Assembly (NCBI GenBank): GCA_017626655.1
Contig: JAGAIH010000291.1
Span: 1-13,797 of the forward strand
Origin: Clostridia bacterium
GTDB taxonomy: Bacteria; Bacillota_A; Clostridia; Oscillospirales; CAG-272
Length of the DNA stretch: 13,797 nucleotides
Direction: 5' to 3'
The position numbers and the translations under genes were made by a program. Under the pieces are notes generated by a model that was not told the origin of the DNA, made no database searches, and saw only the letters and a program-made list of their open reading frames with translations. Positions 1 to 6,802 of this stretch are shown here, piece after piece (position 1 is the stretch's first letter; every line of letters begins with the position of its first letter).

Positions 1-572
1 TGCTTAAACAGCACTATTTCGGCGCGAACGAATTGACCTCCGTTTTGATCCAGAGCTCCCACCGCTTTCACGGTATACGCATACAGCCCATCGGCTTGTG
101 CGTACAAAGAGTGGATACCAGTCAGTATGTACTTACCGCCCACGGCATGGGGCTTCTCGCGGGCACCACTATAGTGAACAAAGATCTCGGCCAGATTGGT
201 TTGAGCAAATTCGGTTTTTGTCTCGTAAGCAGAAGAATTTACGGTAATCGTATTAGAAATATCAGGTGCAGTAGTCTCCTCGGGCTTAGTGGTCTCCTCC
301 TCAGGCTCAGTGGTCTCCTCCTCGGGCTCAGTGGTCTCCTCCTCGGGCTCAGTGGTCTCCTCCTCGGGCTCGGTGGTCTCCTCCTCGGGCTCAGTTGTTT
401 CGTCAGTACCGTCGGGCTCGTTGGTAGGTTCGTCCGTGATGACTTCTGTGGGCTCGTCCAGGGAGGTAGTTTCTGAACCAGTCGTGTCTGCCGAAGGTAA
501 ATCCGTTACACATCCAACGACGGTAAAGAGCAGAAGCAGGAAGATAATTGCGCTAAACAAAACTTTTTTCAT
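1..572 (-). CDS. Lipoprotein with acidic Thr/Glu/Pro repeat linker (3' end cut by window edge)
   Basis: The reading frame starts at an ATG at 572-570, preceded by AAGGAG about 10 nt upstream, and is still open at base 1, so only about 190 N-terminal residues are visible. Residues 1-20 form a lipoprotein signal peptide (MKK start, hydrophobic run, VVGC lipobox) with Cys21 as the probable lipidated residue. Residues 22-100 are a low-complexity acidic linker containing six heptads of the type ETTEPEE. From about residue 104 a folded domain begins (TITVNSSAYETK..., GGKYILTGIHSLYAQADGLYAY) that I do not recognise; a carbohydrate-binding or protein-interaction domain is possible. It lies 39 nt downstream of the solute-binding protein gene and is probably the third gene of that operon. 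The linker would hold the domain away from the membrane. The lipoprotein call is firm; the function is unknown. Confidence 0.85.
   Translation of the reverse strand, partial: MKKVLFSAIIFLLLLFTVVGCVTDLPSADTTGSETTSLDEPTEVITDEPTNEPDGTDETTEPEEETTEPEEETTEPEEETTEPEEETTEPEEETTKPEETTAPDISNTITVNSSAYETKTEFAQTNLAEIFVHYSGAREKPHAVGGKYILTGIHSLYAQADGLYAYTVKAVGALDQNGGQFVRAEIVLFK
276..401 (-). repeat. Six tandem 21-bp units coding ETTEPEE heptads
   Basis: Six in-frame 21-bp units read on the minus strand encode ETTEPEE five times and ETTKPEE once. The units are nearly identical at the DNA level (mostly GAG ACC ACT GAG CCC GAG GAG), with single-base changes in the outer copies. Such an array can change length by slippage without breaking the frame. 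It forms the spacer between lipid anchor and domain. Confidence 0.95.
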
Positions 573-611
573 GTTTATAGTGCTCCTTCAAAAAATTTAT
601 ATTCTGAATCT

Positions 612-2075
612 TTATTCGCTTTCAACCAGTTTCTCATAGATACCATTAATTTTTTCAATTCCCCTGGTCAGCGGTTTTCTAAGAGATGCCAGCTTCGAAC
701 TGAAGTTGCCGGAATCAAGACGGTACAACATATAAACCATGTCGGACAGGGCAGTATTCTGTTGGTTAAAGGCATAGGCTGCGTCAACGCACATGGAATT
801 GCGGATCAGATCAAACATTTCAGCATCAATGACCGATTCGGAGAATTTCACCTTCATGGCCGTTTCGTATACCGTCGGCAGAACCGAATAATAGCAGTTG
901 TGCGCGGTAGCCTCCAGGATGGTTGCGATCTTTTCGCTGTTCGCATAGGCTGTGGTAGGGATGCCCCAGTATATGTCGAAGGCTCCGGAAATATAGTTTT
1001 CCTGGTTTCTGTTCAGCTTCGGCACCGGCAGAACTCCGAAACGGACGTCTGAATGCTGGACCGTTTCGGGAATATTCCGCACCTGCAGATAGTCGAACAG
1101 GACGTTTCCGTCCTTGAAATAGCCAGCGCCGTATTCGGAAGCGTCTTCACTGTCCGCGCCGTATTCCATCAGCCTTTCAAAGGCATCCAAAATCATCAGG
1201 CTATGTTCTTCGTCGATGGTCAGTGCCATATAGCCTTCAGCATCCTTTCCCAATATCTTGCTACCCAGACTGACACGGAAATTGACCATACCGGCAGCGC
1301 TGGTGACAAATCCAATCTGATCTTCCCCCAGTGTGATCTTACCATCGCCATTCAGATCACGGTGTCCGGCCTGTGCCATGGAGATCAGGTCTTCCATGTA
1401 CCAGTTTCCGGCCAGGATATCTTCATAGGGGATCTCCAGCTTATACTCATCAGCCAACTCCTTATTGTACACCAGAACACAACCGCAATACAGAGGGCTG
1501 TAGGTCAGATAGTTGGAAGCAAAGTACATCTGCCCACCGACGGTGAAGTTCTCCAGGGTCTCCCGGTTCCACCAGGGTGCGTCATAATTGAATACGTTAC
1601 AGTCCCGCAGGTTAAGGTAGTATCCTCCTAAAGCGCCCGCAACAGTCATGTTGTCGTGACTGTAGGAAACATCGTATTCATCCGCCTGGGACTGAGCGGT
1701 CTTGCGGATATTGTCGCTTACCTCATACGGGCTATCATATACGATAAATTCATACGCGCAGTTATAATCGTTCATGACCCTGCCCTGCGCCTCAAACATC
1801 GTATCGTTGATAACGTCTCCGTTGAAGGATTCGGCACAGATCATTTTGTCGCAGTTGACCCAGCTTGTGGTGATGACGCGAAGGCTGTATCCCTCCAGAT
1901 CGGTCTTTTCCGGGCCGGGCATCTCGGACGTCTCGGTTTCTTCGGTAGCGGCAGTCGTCTGCCGGGGATGATCGTCGGTTTCGGGCTCTGCGGGCGTTTC
2001 CCCACAGGCGACCGCGTGGATGGCCAACAGCAAAAGCAACAGAAGAGAAATGGCGCGTTTGATTCGGTGATTCAT
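612..2075 (-). CDS. Extracellular solute-binding lipoprotein (ABC sugar-uptake type)
   Basis: This 487-aa protein resembles the family 1 solute-binding proteins that deliver sugars or oligosaccharides to ABC importers. I chose the ATG at 2075-2073 over an in-frame ATG at 2120 because AGGGAGG lies about 6 nt upstream and it leaves a 25-nt gap after the preceding gene instead of an overlap. Residues 1-23 are a lipoprotein signal (Leu-rich run, AVAC) with Cys24 as the likely lipidated residue, followed by an acidic Thr/Glu/Pro linker to about residue 58. The mature part shows binding-protein features: LRVIT near its start, YNKELADEYKLEIPYE, and a calcium-loop-like DLNGDGKITLGEDQ at about residues 240-253 that is common in clostridial members. 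It is the second gene of the leftward operon. No permease or ATPase gene is visible, so it either uses a remote transporter or acts as a surface glycan-binding protein. The ligand is not predictable. Confidence 0.85.
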   Translation of the reverse strand: MNHRIKRAISLLLLLLLAIHAVACGETPAEPETDDHPRQTTAATEETETSEMPGPEKTDLEGYSLRVITTSWVNCDKMICAESFNGDVINDTMFEAQGRVMNDYNCAYEFIVYDSPYEVSDNIRKTAQSQADEYDVSYSHDNMTVAGALGGYYLNLRDCNVFNYDAPWWNRETLENFTVGGQMYFASNYLTYSPLYCGCVLVYNKELADEYKLEIPYEDILAGNWYMEDLISMAQAGHRDLNGDGKITLGEDQIGFVTSAAGMVNFRVSLGSKILGKDAEGYMALTIDEEHSLMILDAFERLMEYGADSEDASEYGAGYFKDGNVLFDYLQVRNIPETVQHSDVRFGVLPVPKLNRNQENYISGAFDIYWGIPTTAYANSEKIATILEATAHNCYYSVLPTVYETAMKVKFSESVIDAEMFDLIRNSMCVDAAYAFNQQNTALSDMVYMLYRLDSGNFSSKLASLRKPLTRGIEKINGIYEKLVESE

Positions 2076-2100
2076 GTTATTCCTCCCTAATCGTATAGAA

Positions 2101-4203
2101 TCATGCATTTGGTTTTTCATATTGTAGAGTGATCGCTATTGTTCTCGTTTCGCCCTTTTTCAGGACAAGCTGCGCCTCTCCAAGGAGAAGCCGCACGTCA
2201 CGAAGAGCCGTAACGCTCCCCGTAAACTTCCCGTTTCCGATCTGACCCGTCACCGAAACTCCCAGGCGCGTATGAATGTTCTCCACGGATACGCAAGCAT
2301 CGGGAGCGAGGCAGGAGCCGATGTCCAGCCGTCCCCAGTAGTCGTTGACACAGTTGCGGATCAGGCTCTGCATGACCATGCCGTGGGTGGAGAGATAGAA
2401 GGGAGAATTGGGATGCGCGCTGGTCTCATAGAACTGGATCCAGTTTTCATCCACGTTATCGGACGGGCGGAGCAGACTCCAATCATGGGCCCATTCCGTG
2501 TATTTTTTCAGATTGGTATCGGCAGTCAGCAGTTGTGCCAGGGTCCAGCCCCAGAAATAGGGCCGTTTTGCTCCATTGGTGATCTCATACCGCAACGCAT
2601 ACGCCTCCAGCTCGGCAGGATGGGGGGCTTCCTCCCCCGGGAAGCAGGCGATGCCCTCCAGCTGGACGGGATGCTTCTGCTTGCCGAAATCGTCGGCTCC
2701 TCTACAGGTATGCCAGGTCCCCCGCTCCGAGAGAAGACTTTCAAAGGCAAGACCGTCCGCCAGGATCTTTCGGTAATCGCCGCCTTCATCCAAGCCGCAT
2801 CGGATCGCCGACTGAAAGGAATACCGAGCCGCGAAGAGGGTACAGAGGTAATCCTCCTTGTTTACGCCCCCCGCTTCATCCCTTCCCATGCAGGGCGACC
2901 ACCGCAGATGCCACAGCCCGTCCTCCTCCTTATGGCAGGCCGAACCGAAGAATTCGGCGCAGCCTCGGATCAAAGGATATGCGTAGGCTTCCGCCCAAAC
3001 GGGATCGTTGGCAAATTCTGCGGCTTCCATAGCCAAGCGGCAGAGATATCCGGAATTATGAGCCTCATAGCAGAAAATCAGCGGAAGGGCGGGGGTATGA
3101 TGTCCGTCAAGGGGGCCGAAATTCAGCTCCCAGGGGGGAAAGATCCCTTCCGCGTCGGGCCAGAGACGCTTGGTATACCGCCGCATCTCCTGGATCTCGG
3201 CGGCAAAATGCTCGACCCAATGCTTCACGATATCCAAACGGCCCATCATCATTAGCGCGGGCGCGATATACTGCATGTCGGGGACAAAATTGTACGGAAA
3301 TCCCCCGATGCCCATACTGTTTGACGGCTGTATCATGGGGCAGTCGGCGTCATAGGAGGACAACAGGTATGCCAGTCCCCGCACCAGAACCTTCTGCATC
3401 TGTTCGTCGGGATACTCGATCCAGCTAATCTCCTGCCAGGTCTTGTGCCACCATTCTTTCGTGCGTTCCAAGGACGCCTCGGGCGTATCACCGCCGATCG
3501 GCGCGTCAACTGAGAGCATCAGATAGTTCCTGCCAAGGGAAGGCTGAAATATCAGGCCGTGCTCGGTGATCTCCGTCTCCATATTGGTGGCGATATACAG
3601 GCTTACCGTGTTGTCGTTTTCGGTTCCTTCGCAGGTGATGGCTATCCGCCATTCCTCACCGACTCGCTCCACAACCGTATGCTGAGCATAGGAGCCGCCG
3701 CAGACCCAATACGGAGAAATGGGCGTCAAGGCTGACAGGCAGATCCGTTCGGAAAATACGTCGTTTTCCCCGACCTCGACCGTTGCACCGAAAATATTCC
3801 GTTTTATGCCGTCAAACCATGCGGTCGTGTGAACTCTGTGCAAAGAATCGATCTGAAACTCCGTATCCAGCAAGCCGTCATACAGATCGTGGCATTGTCT
3901 GTACGCACCGATCCGGTCAAAATTCCTTTCCCAGTGAAGCCGAAACAGCGGGAGCAGGTAGTCCGCACTGCTTTCCTGTTGCACGTGGTTGGAAAAAAAG
4001 CGAAATCTTCCCCAATGGTCCATGTGCTTGAAGTGGGAGGGGCCAAAGGAACGGTCCTTCTGAATTTCCGGATGCAGATTCAAGCCCAAGCCGGACAGAA
4101 TCGCCCCGAATCGCCCGTTACCCAGATAACATCCGACGGTATGCTCACCGTTCCAACAAGTTGAGATAATATTGCCGCGGCGCACCGCTTCTGCTCTGCT
4201 CAT
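2101..4203 (-). CDS. Six-hairpin (alpha/alpha)6-barrel glycosidase-like protein, distant GH95/GH65 type
   Basis: This 700-aa protein has no signal peptide and is probably cytoplasmic. I prefer the ATG at 4203-4201 to the one at 4212: GGAG abuts the upstream ATG directly but lies 9 nt from this one. Residues about 15-240 look like the N-terminal beta-sandwich of GH95/GH65-like enzymes (CYLGNGRFGAILSGLGLN; then Y-R-x-x-H-D-L-x-D-G followed by alternating strands). Residues about 255-625 are helical with the spacing of an (alpha/alpha)6 barrel, including GGFPYNFVPDMQYIAPALMM, PWELNFGPLDGHHTPALPLI, FFGSACHKEEDGLWHL and YETSAHPNSPFYLSTHGM. A short beta-rich tail follows. Acidic residues in PDMQ, PWELN and the HKEEDG segment are candidate catalytic positions, but I cannot assign them by eye. 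It is the first gene of the leftward operon. The fold is likely; family number and substrate are uncertain. Confidence 0.7.
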   Translation of the reverse strand: MSRAEAVRRGNIISTCWNGEHTVGCYLGNGRFGAILSGLGLNLHPEIQKDRSFGPSHFKHMDHWGRFRFFSNHVQQESSADYLLPLFRLHWERNFDRIGAYRQCHDLYDGLLDTEFQIDSLHRVHTTAWFDGIKRNIFGATVEVGENDVFSERICLSALTPISPYWVCGGSYAQHTVVERVGEEWRIAITCEGTENDNTVSLYIATNMETEITEHGLIFQPSLGRNYLMLSVDAPIGGDTPEASLERTKEWWHKTWQEISWIEYPDEQMQKVLVRGLAYLLSSYDADCPMIQPSNSMGIGGFPYNFVPDMQYIAPALMMMGRLDIVKHWVEHFAAEIQEMRRYTKRLWPDAEGIFPPWELNFGPLDGHHTPALPLIFCYEAHNSGYLCRLAMEAAEFANDPVWAEAYAYPLIRGCAEFFGSACHKEEDGLWHLRWSPCMGRDEAGGVNKEDYLCTLFAARYSFQSAIRCGLDEGGDYRKILADGLAFESLLSERGTWHTCRGADDFGKQKHPVQLEGIACFPGEEAPHPAELEAYALRYEITNGAKRPYFWGWTLAQLLTADTNLKKYTEWAHDWSLLRPSDNVDENWIQFYETSAHPNSPFYLSTHGMVMQSLIRNCVNDYWGRLDIGSCLAPDACVSVENIHTRLGVSVTGQIGNGKFTGSVTALRDVRLLLGEAQLVLKKGETRTIAITLQYEKPNA

Positions 4204-4235
4204 TATCGACATCTCCTTTTTCTATTTCTCGCGGA

Positions 4236-4277
4236 TCATAAACAGCTTGGTATCTCTGAAATAACCCTTGAAATCAT
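4236..4277 (-). CDS. Possible 13-codon leader peptide ORF (MISRVISEIPSCL)
   Basis: Inside the roughly 118-nt leader of the glycosidase/binding-protein operon, a near-ideal GAGGAGG sits 5 nt before an ATG that opens 13 codons and ends at TGA, about 33 nt before the next gene. It could be a translated leader peptide, the stub of a lost gene, or a standby ribosome site. No Shine-Dalgarno site this strong is needed for the downstream gene, which has its own. There is no coding evidence beyond the RBS and the start. Confidence 0.25.
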   Translation of the reverse strand: MISRVISEIPSCL

Positions 4278-4327
4278 TTTTCCTCCTCGTTATGCAGACA
4301 CGTTACTTTGTCTGCCGTGTTACTGTA

Positions 4328-4363
4328 ATTATAGCACAATTCCCTTGACATTCATATGGAAAT
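4328..4363 (-). promoter_or_regulatory. Promoter of the leftward glycosidase/binding-protein operon with CATATG-type activator motif
   Basis: Read on the minus strand, a perfect TATAAT (4333-4328) with an extended -10 (TGC before it) is preceded by no good -35 hexamer. Instead ATTTCCATATG (4363-4353) ends exactly 19 nt upstream of the -10 and covers the -35 position. The same arrangement recurs upstream of two other transcription units here. The expected start of transcription is near 4321, leaving a leader of about 118 nt. A weak -35 replaced by a conserved motif suggests activator dependence; the divergent AraC protein is the obvious candidate (inference). Confidence 0.7.
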
Positions 4364-4373
4364 TGTGTATAAT
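4345..4373 (+). promoter_or_regulatory. Consensus sigma-A promoter for the AraC-family gene
   Basis: TTGACA (4345-4350) and TATAAT (4368-4373) are both perfect consensus hexamers with a 17-nt spacer. The spacer contains CATATGGAAAT, the reverse complement of the activator motif of the divergent operon. A protein bound there would block this promoter while activating the leftward one, so autorepression is likely. The predicted start is near 4380, about 95 nt before the gene. Confidence 0.85.
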
Positions 4374-4474
4374 ACTATAGAATAAACGGAGGTCGGCGCA
4401 ACAAAGCCTCGGATTTTTCGTTTTTTAAAAGTTCATTTACAGAAAATGTTTCTGAAAACAGGAGGGCGCACACA

Positions 4475-5287
4475 GTGTATCTCAATACATGGCATTTGCT
4501 GGAAGGCGATATAGATTTTCGGGATATGGGATTCGTCGATACGGTGTCCCGGCATCCTTCCCGTAAGGAGCTTCCTTTCTGGATCTTTGTGATCGTGAAA
4601 AAAGGACAGAGGACACTGTTGCTGAACGGAGAAAAGCTCCGCATCGGAATGAATGAATTCTTCCTCCTTCCTCCCCATGTGCGAATCGATCCGTTGGAAT
4701 ATGACGATCATGCGGCGTATTTTATCCACTTTTACATGAAAGGTAACTCGGTCGAAGCGCCGGTTCGGGTCGATGCATCCCGGCTGTTTCTTCCTATAAC
4801 CGGATTGCTCCCCGGCGAGATCGACTGTTTTGCCTATGCGGAGATCCTGTACAGCCTGTATCGCAGTCCCTATTCCGACAAAAGCTTTCTGACGCTGCAG
4901 CTTCGCGCCCTGCTGTCGCTGATCAGTCTGAGCTGTCAAAAGAATCCGAAACTGGAGAAGCACGGTCCGCTGGCTGAGCAGACGCTGTTTTTTATACAAA
5001 AAAATGCCTGCGTCCCATTACGGGCACAGGACTACGAGCAGGCTTTGAATCGGAGCTATCATCATATCAACCAGATCTTTAAAACGCAATTCGGTTGTAC
5101 AGCCAAGCAGTATCATATGCGTATCCGCATGGATCATGCGGCGCAAATGCTCAGTCTGGGAAAATCTGTTCAGGACACCGCGCGCGACTGCGGTTTTGAG
5201 GATTATTTTTACTTTATCAATTCCTTTACCCAAGCACATGGAATTTCCCCCGCCGCATACGGCAAAAAAGAACGTTTCGACGGATAG
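4475..5287 (+). CDS. AraC-family transcriptional regulator
   Basis: This 270-aa regulator starts at GTG (4475-4477) with GGAGG 9 nt upstream. Residues about 20-95 form a cupin-like sensing domain (GQRTLLLNGEKLRIGMNEFFLLPP is the typical beta-strand pattern of the AraC ligand domain). Residues about 165-263 form the DNA-binding domain with two helix-turn-helix units: the first around 182-205 (ALNRSYHHINQIFKTQFG), the second around 231-253 (VQDTARDCGFEDYFYFINSF), ending in the family's GISPAAY signature. Length and layout are normal for the family, whose members usually sense sugars and activate catabolic genes. It is divergent from the glycosidase/binding-protein operon and upstream of the UroD-like gene. 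Shared motifs at three promoters suggest it controls the whole region and itself. The effector is unknown. Confidence 0.92.
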   Translation: MYLNTWHLLEGDIDFRDMGFVDTVSRHPSRKELPFWIFVIVKKGQRTLLLNGEKLRIGMNEFFLLPPHVRIDPLEYDDHAAYFIHFYMKGNSVEAPVRVDASRLFLPITGLLPGEIDCFAYAEILYSLYRSPYSDKSFLTLQLRALLSLISLSCQKNPKLEKHGPLAEQTLFFIQKNACVPLRAQDYEQALNRSYHHINQIFKTQFGCTAKQYHMRIRMDHAAQMLSLGKSVQDTARDCGFEDYFYFINSFTQAHGISPAAYGKKERFDG

Positions 5288-5312
5288 GCTCCACTCCGTT
5301 TATCCTTTTTTT
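5282..5312 (+). terminator. Intrinsic terminator of the AraC-family gene
   Basis: GGATAGGC (5282-5289) can pair with GTTTATCC (5298-5305) through 8 pairs, two of them G-U, around an 8-nt loop, followed by seven T (5306-5312). The stem overlaps the TAG stop codon. It separates the regulator from the UroD-like gene, which has its own promoter. Confidence 0.6.
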
Positions 5313-5330
5313 ATATAGAAAAATTCCAAT

Positions 5331-5366
5331 ATTTCCATATGCATTTTCAAAGGGTTATGTTATAAT
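5331..5366 (+). promoter_or_regulatory. Promoter of the UroD-like gene with the shared ATTTCCATATG motif
   Basis: A perfect TATAAT at 5361-5366 lacks a recognisable -35. ATTTCCATATG occupies 5331-5341, exactly 19 nt before the -10, as at the 4.3-kb leftward promoter (identical 11-mer) and the 12.9-kb promoter (two changes). Transcription should start near 5373, giving a leader of about 60 nt. The layout suggests the same activator controls this gene. Confidence 0.7.
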
Positions 5367-5432
5367 GGAACCGTCATCGGTTCTGTCCATGTTTGACATC
5401 ATAATTTTGACGATAGAACAGGAGGTGCTGTT

Positions 5433-6455
5433 ATGCAAACATCCCGCGAATGTGTAATCAGGGCAATCGAAGGCCGCGGTCCGGATCGTGTTCCTTTATG
5501 GCTTTCTTTTGATACTTCCCCCATCAATCGAGCCGTTACCGATCATTTGTCTGTGGAGTGTCGGTCGGATATCCAGCAGGTAGGATATGGTGTCGTGAAT
5601 TTCAGACCCATTGGTCCGGGATATACTTTGTTAGGCTATCGAATGGAAACCTTCGGGGAAACCATGGGAGAGAGCAAGGATCCGCCGCTTGCCGATTTTG
5701 ATCATTTTGAATCCTGGAAAAACAGCCTGCCGGATTTTGGTAATCCCCGGTGTTATGAGCATCTGAAAAAGCACAGAGAAAACCATCCTGATATTTTTTT
5801 GGTGGGAAAGCTGAATCAAATGATGGAAGAGCTGATCAATCTCATGGGATATGAGAATTACATGATCTCTCTGTATGAAGAAGAAGAGAATGTTTCGGCG
5901 GTGATTGATGTGCTGTACGACATGGCACACAAAATGGTAGATGGTTATGCCGACGCAGGCATCGATGCCGTCATTGCCTGGGAAGACTGGGGGTTGCAGA
6001 ATGCACCGCTTATGTCCCATGAAATGTGGGAAAAGTTCTTCAAGGCCAAAATGCGGGCATTTGTCGATCATATCCATGCGAGGGGAATGAAGTACATCCT
6101 CCATTCCTGTGGCCATATCGTATATCTTCTGGACGATTTTGCGGAAATGGGGATAGATGTGCTGCAACTGGATCAGCAGATGAATATGGGGCTGGATGAA
6201 CTGGCAAAATGGCGAGAGACATTCTGTTTCTGCTGTCCAACCGATATTCAGCACTGTATGCGCATGACCGACGAGGAAATGACAGCCTATTTGCGTGAAA
6301 TGAATGACAAACTCGGTTCCGGAAATGGCGGTTTTATCTTCAAGCCTTATTCTTCCCCTGCCGCGATCCATATGACTTCGGAAAAATTAAGCCATGAGAT
6401 CAGATCGGCACAGAATTTACATATTTCTCAAAAGACCGCCGACGGTGCTCTTTGA
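5433..6455 (+). CDS. Uroporphyrinogen decarboxylase / MtaA-CmuA superfamily protein
   Basis: This 340-aa protein starts at ATG with AGGAGG about 8 nt upstream. It matches the URO-D TIM-barrel superfamily in length and pattern: MQTSRECVIRAIEGRGPDRVP at the N-terminus, IAWEDWGLQNAPLMSHEMWEKFFK (about 181-204), GMKYILHSCGHIVYLLDDFAEMGIDVLQ (about 218-245), and a CPTDIQ...GGFIFKPYSSP C-terminal part. HSCG (224-227) is the His-x-Cys zinc motif of methylcobalamin-type methyltransferases such as MtaA. The third Cys ligand expected in the last strand is not obvious; that segment reads KPYSSP. It is therefore unlikely to be heme-pathway HemE and is better called a UroD/methyltransferase-like protein. 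Members of this superfamily often sit beside glycosidases in Clostridia with unknown roles. It is monocistronic, between its own promoter and a strong hairpin. Confidence 0.8.
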   Translation: MQTSRECVIRAIEGRGPDRVPLWLSFDTSPINRAVTDHLSVECRSDIQQVGYGVVNFRPIGPGYTLLGYRMETFGETMGESKDPPLADFDHFESWKNSLPDFGNPRCYEHLKKHRENHPDIFLVGKLNQMMEELINLMGYENYMISLYEEEENVSAVIDVLYDMAHKMVDGYADAGIDAVIAWEDWGLQNAPLMSHEMWEKFFKAKMRAFVDHIHARGMKYILHSCGHIVYLLDDFAEMGIDVLQLDQQMNMGLDELAKWRETFCFCCPTDIQHCMRMTDEEMTAYLREMNDKLGSGNGGFIFKPYSSPAAIHMTSEKLSHEIRSAQNLHISQKTADGAL

Positions 6456-6802
6456 CACGCTCGTGTGCGCTGTCTCCGCGTGCTTGAGCCTTCTTTGGTC
6501 AGTTCCGTGATAGAAATACCTCCCATGAAATTGTGCGTAATGCACGATCATGGGAGGTTGTTTGTATTGCAGCTCATGCCGACGGATTCTGCCAAGGGGT
6601 TGTCGGATTGTTTTCAGGATCGATCGGGTATAAGAACTATGTAAAGACTCAACCAGAATGTTTTGCATCAAAGCATTCGAACCAAATCCATTTTCCCAAA
6701 CGGAAGAGAAGCGGCAAAACGAGCAGAAGAAAGAAAAGCATAACTTGAAACGATTGCCAAGAGCAAATTGACACATCGGACGATATTCCGCCGAAAGCCT
6801 TC
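6456..6802. other. Convergent intergenic region, no gene recognised
   Basis: This 347-bp gap separates the UroD-like gene from the 3' end of the GH43 gene. Its first third carries the 6518-6558 hairpin. The rest (about 6560-6800) has short open frames on both strands, including a Lys/Arg-rich 71-codon rightward one at 6533-6748. None has a ribosome binding site or recognisable family pattern. It may hold the 3' UTR of the leftward operon or decayed sequence. Confidence 0.5.
6518..6570 (+). terminator. Large hairpin terminator between convergent units
   Basis: ACCTCCCATGA (6518-6528) pairs perfectly with TCATGGGAGGT (6548-6558). After a two-base AA bulge the stem continues with TTGTGC/GCACGA around a GTAAT loop, giving about 17 pairs. 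A T-rich tail (TGTTTGTATT) follows on the plus strand. On the minus strand the tail is ATTTCTAT, so it may work in both directions, ending the UroD-like transcript and catching the GH43 operon. Confidence 0.6.

Noticed and set aside
276..401. Short tandem repeats as a possible CRISPR array
   Set aside because: The units are contiguous, in frame and without spacers; they encode an ETTEPEE linker.
2076..2120. Upstream start that would extend the solute-binding protein by 15 residues
   Set aside because: It would overlap the preceding gene and place a polar stretch before the signal peptide; the ATG at 2075 has the AGGGAGG site.
2272..3255. 327-codon plus-strand open frame
   Set aside because: It lies antisense inside the glycosidase-like gene, has no ribosome binding site and no family pattern; it is a shadow of a GC-balanced coding region.
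6533..6802. Possible degraded transposase or other gene in the convergent gap
   Set aside because: Translations in all frames show only Lys/Arg-rich low-information stretches, and no terminal repeats or conserved motifs were found.
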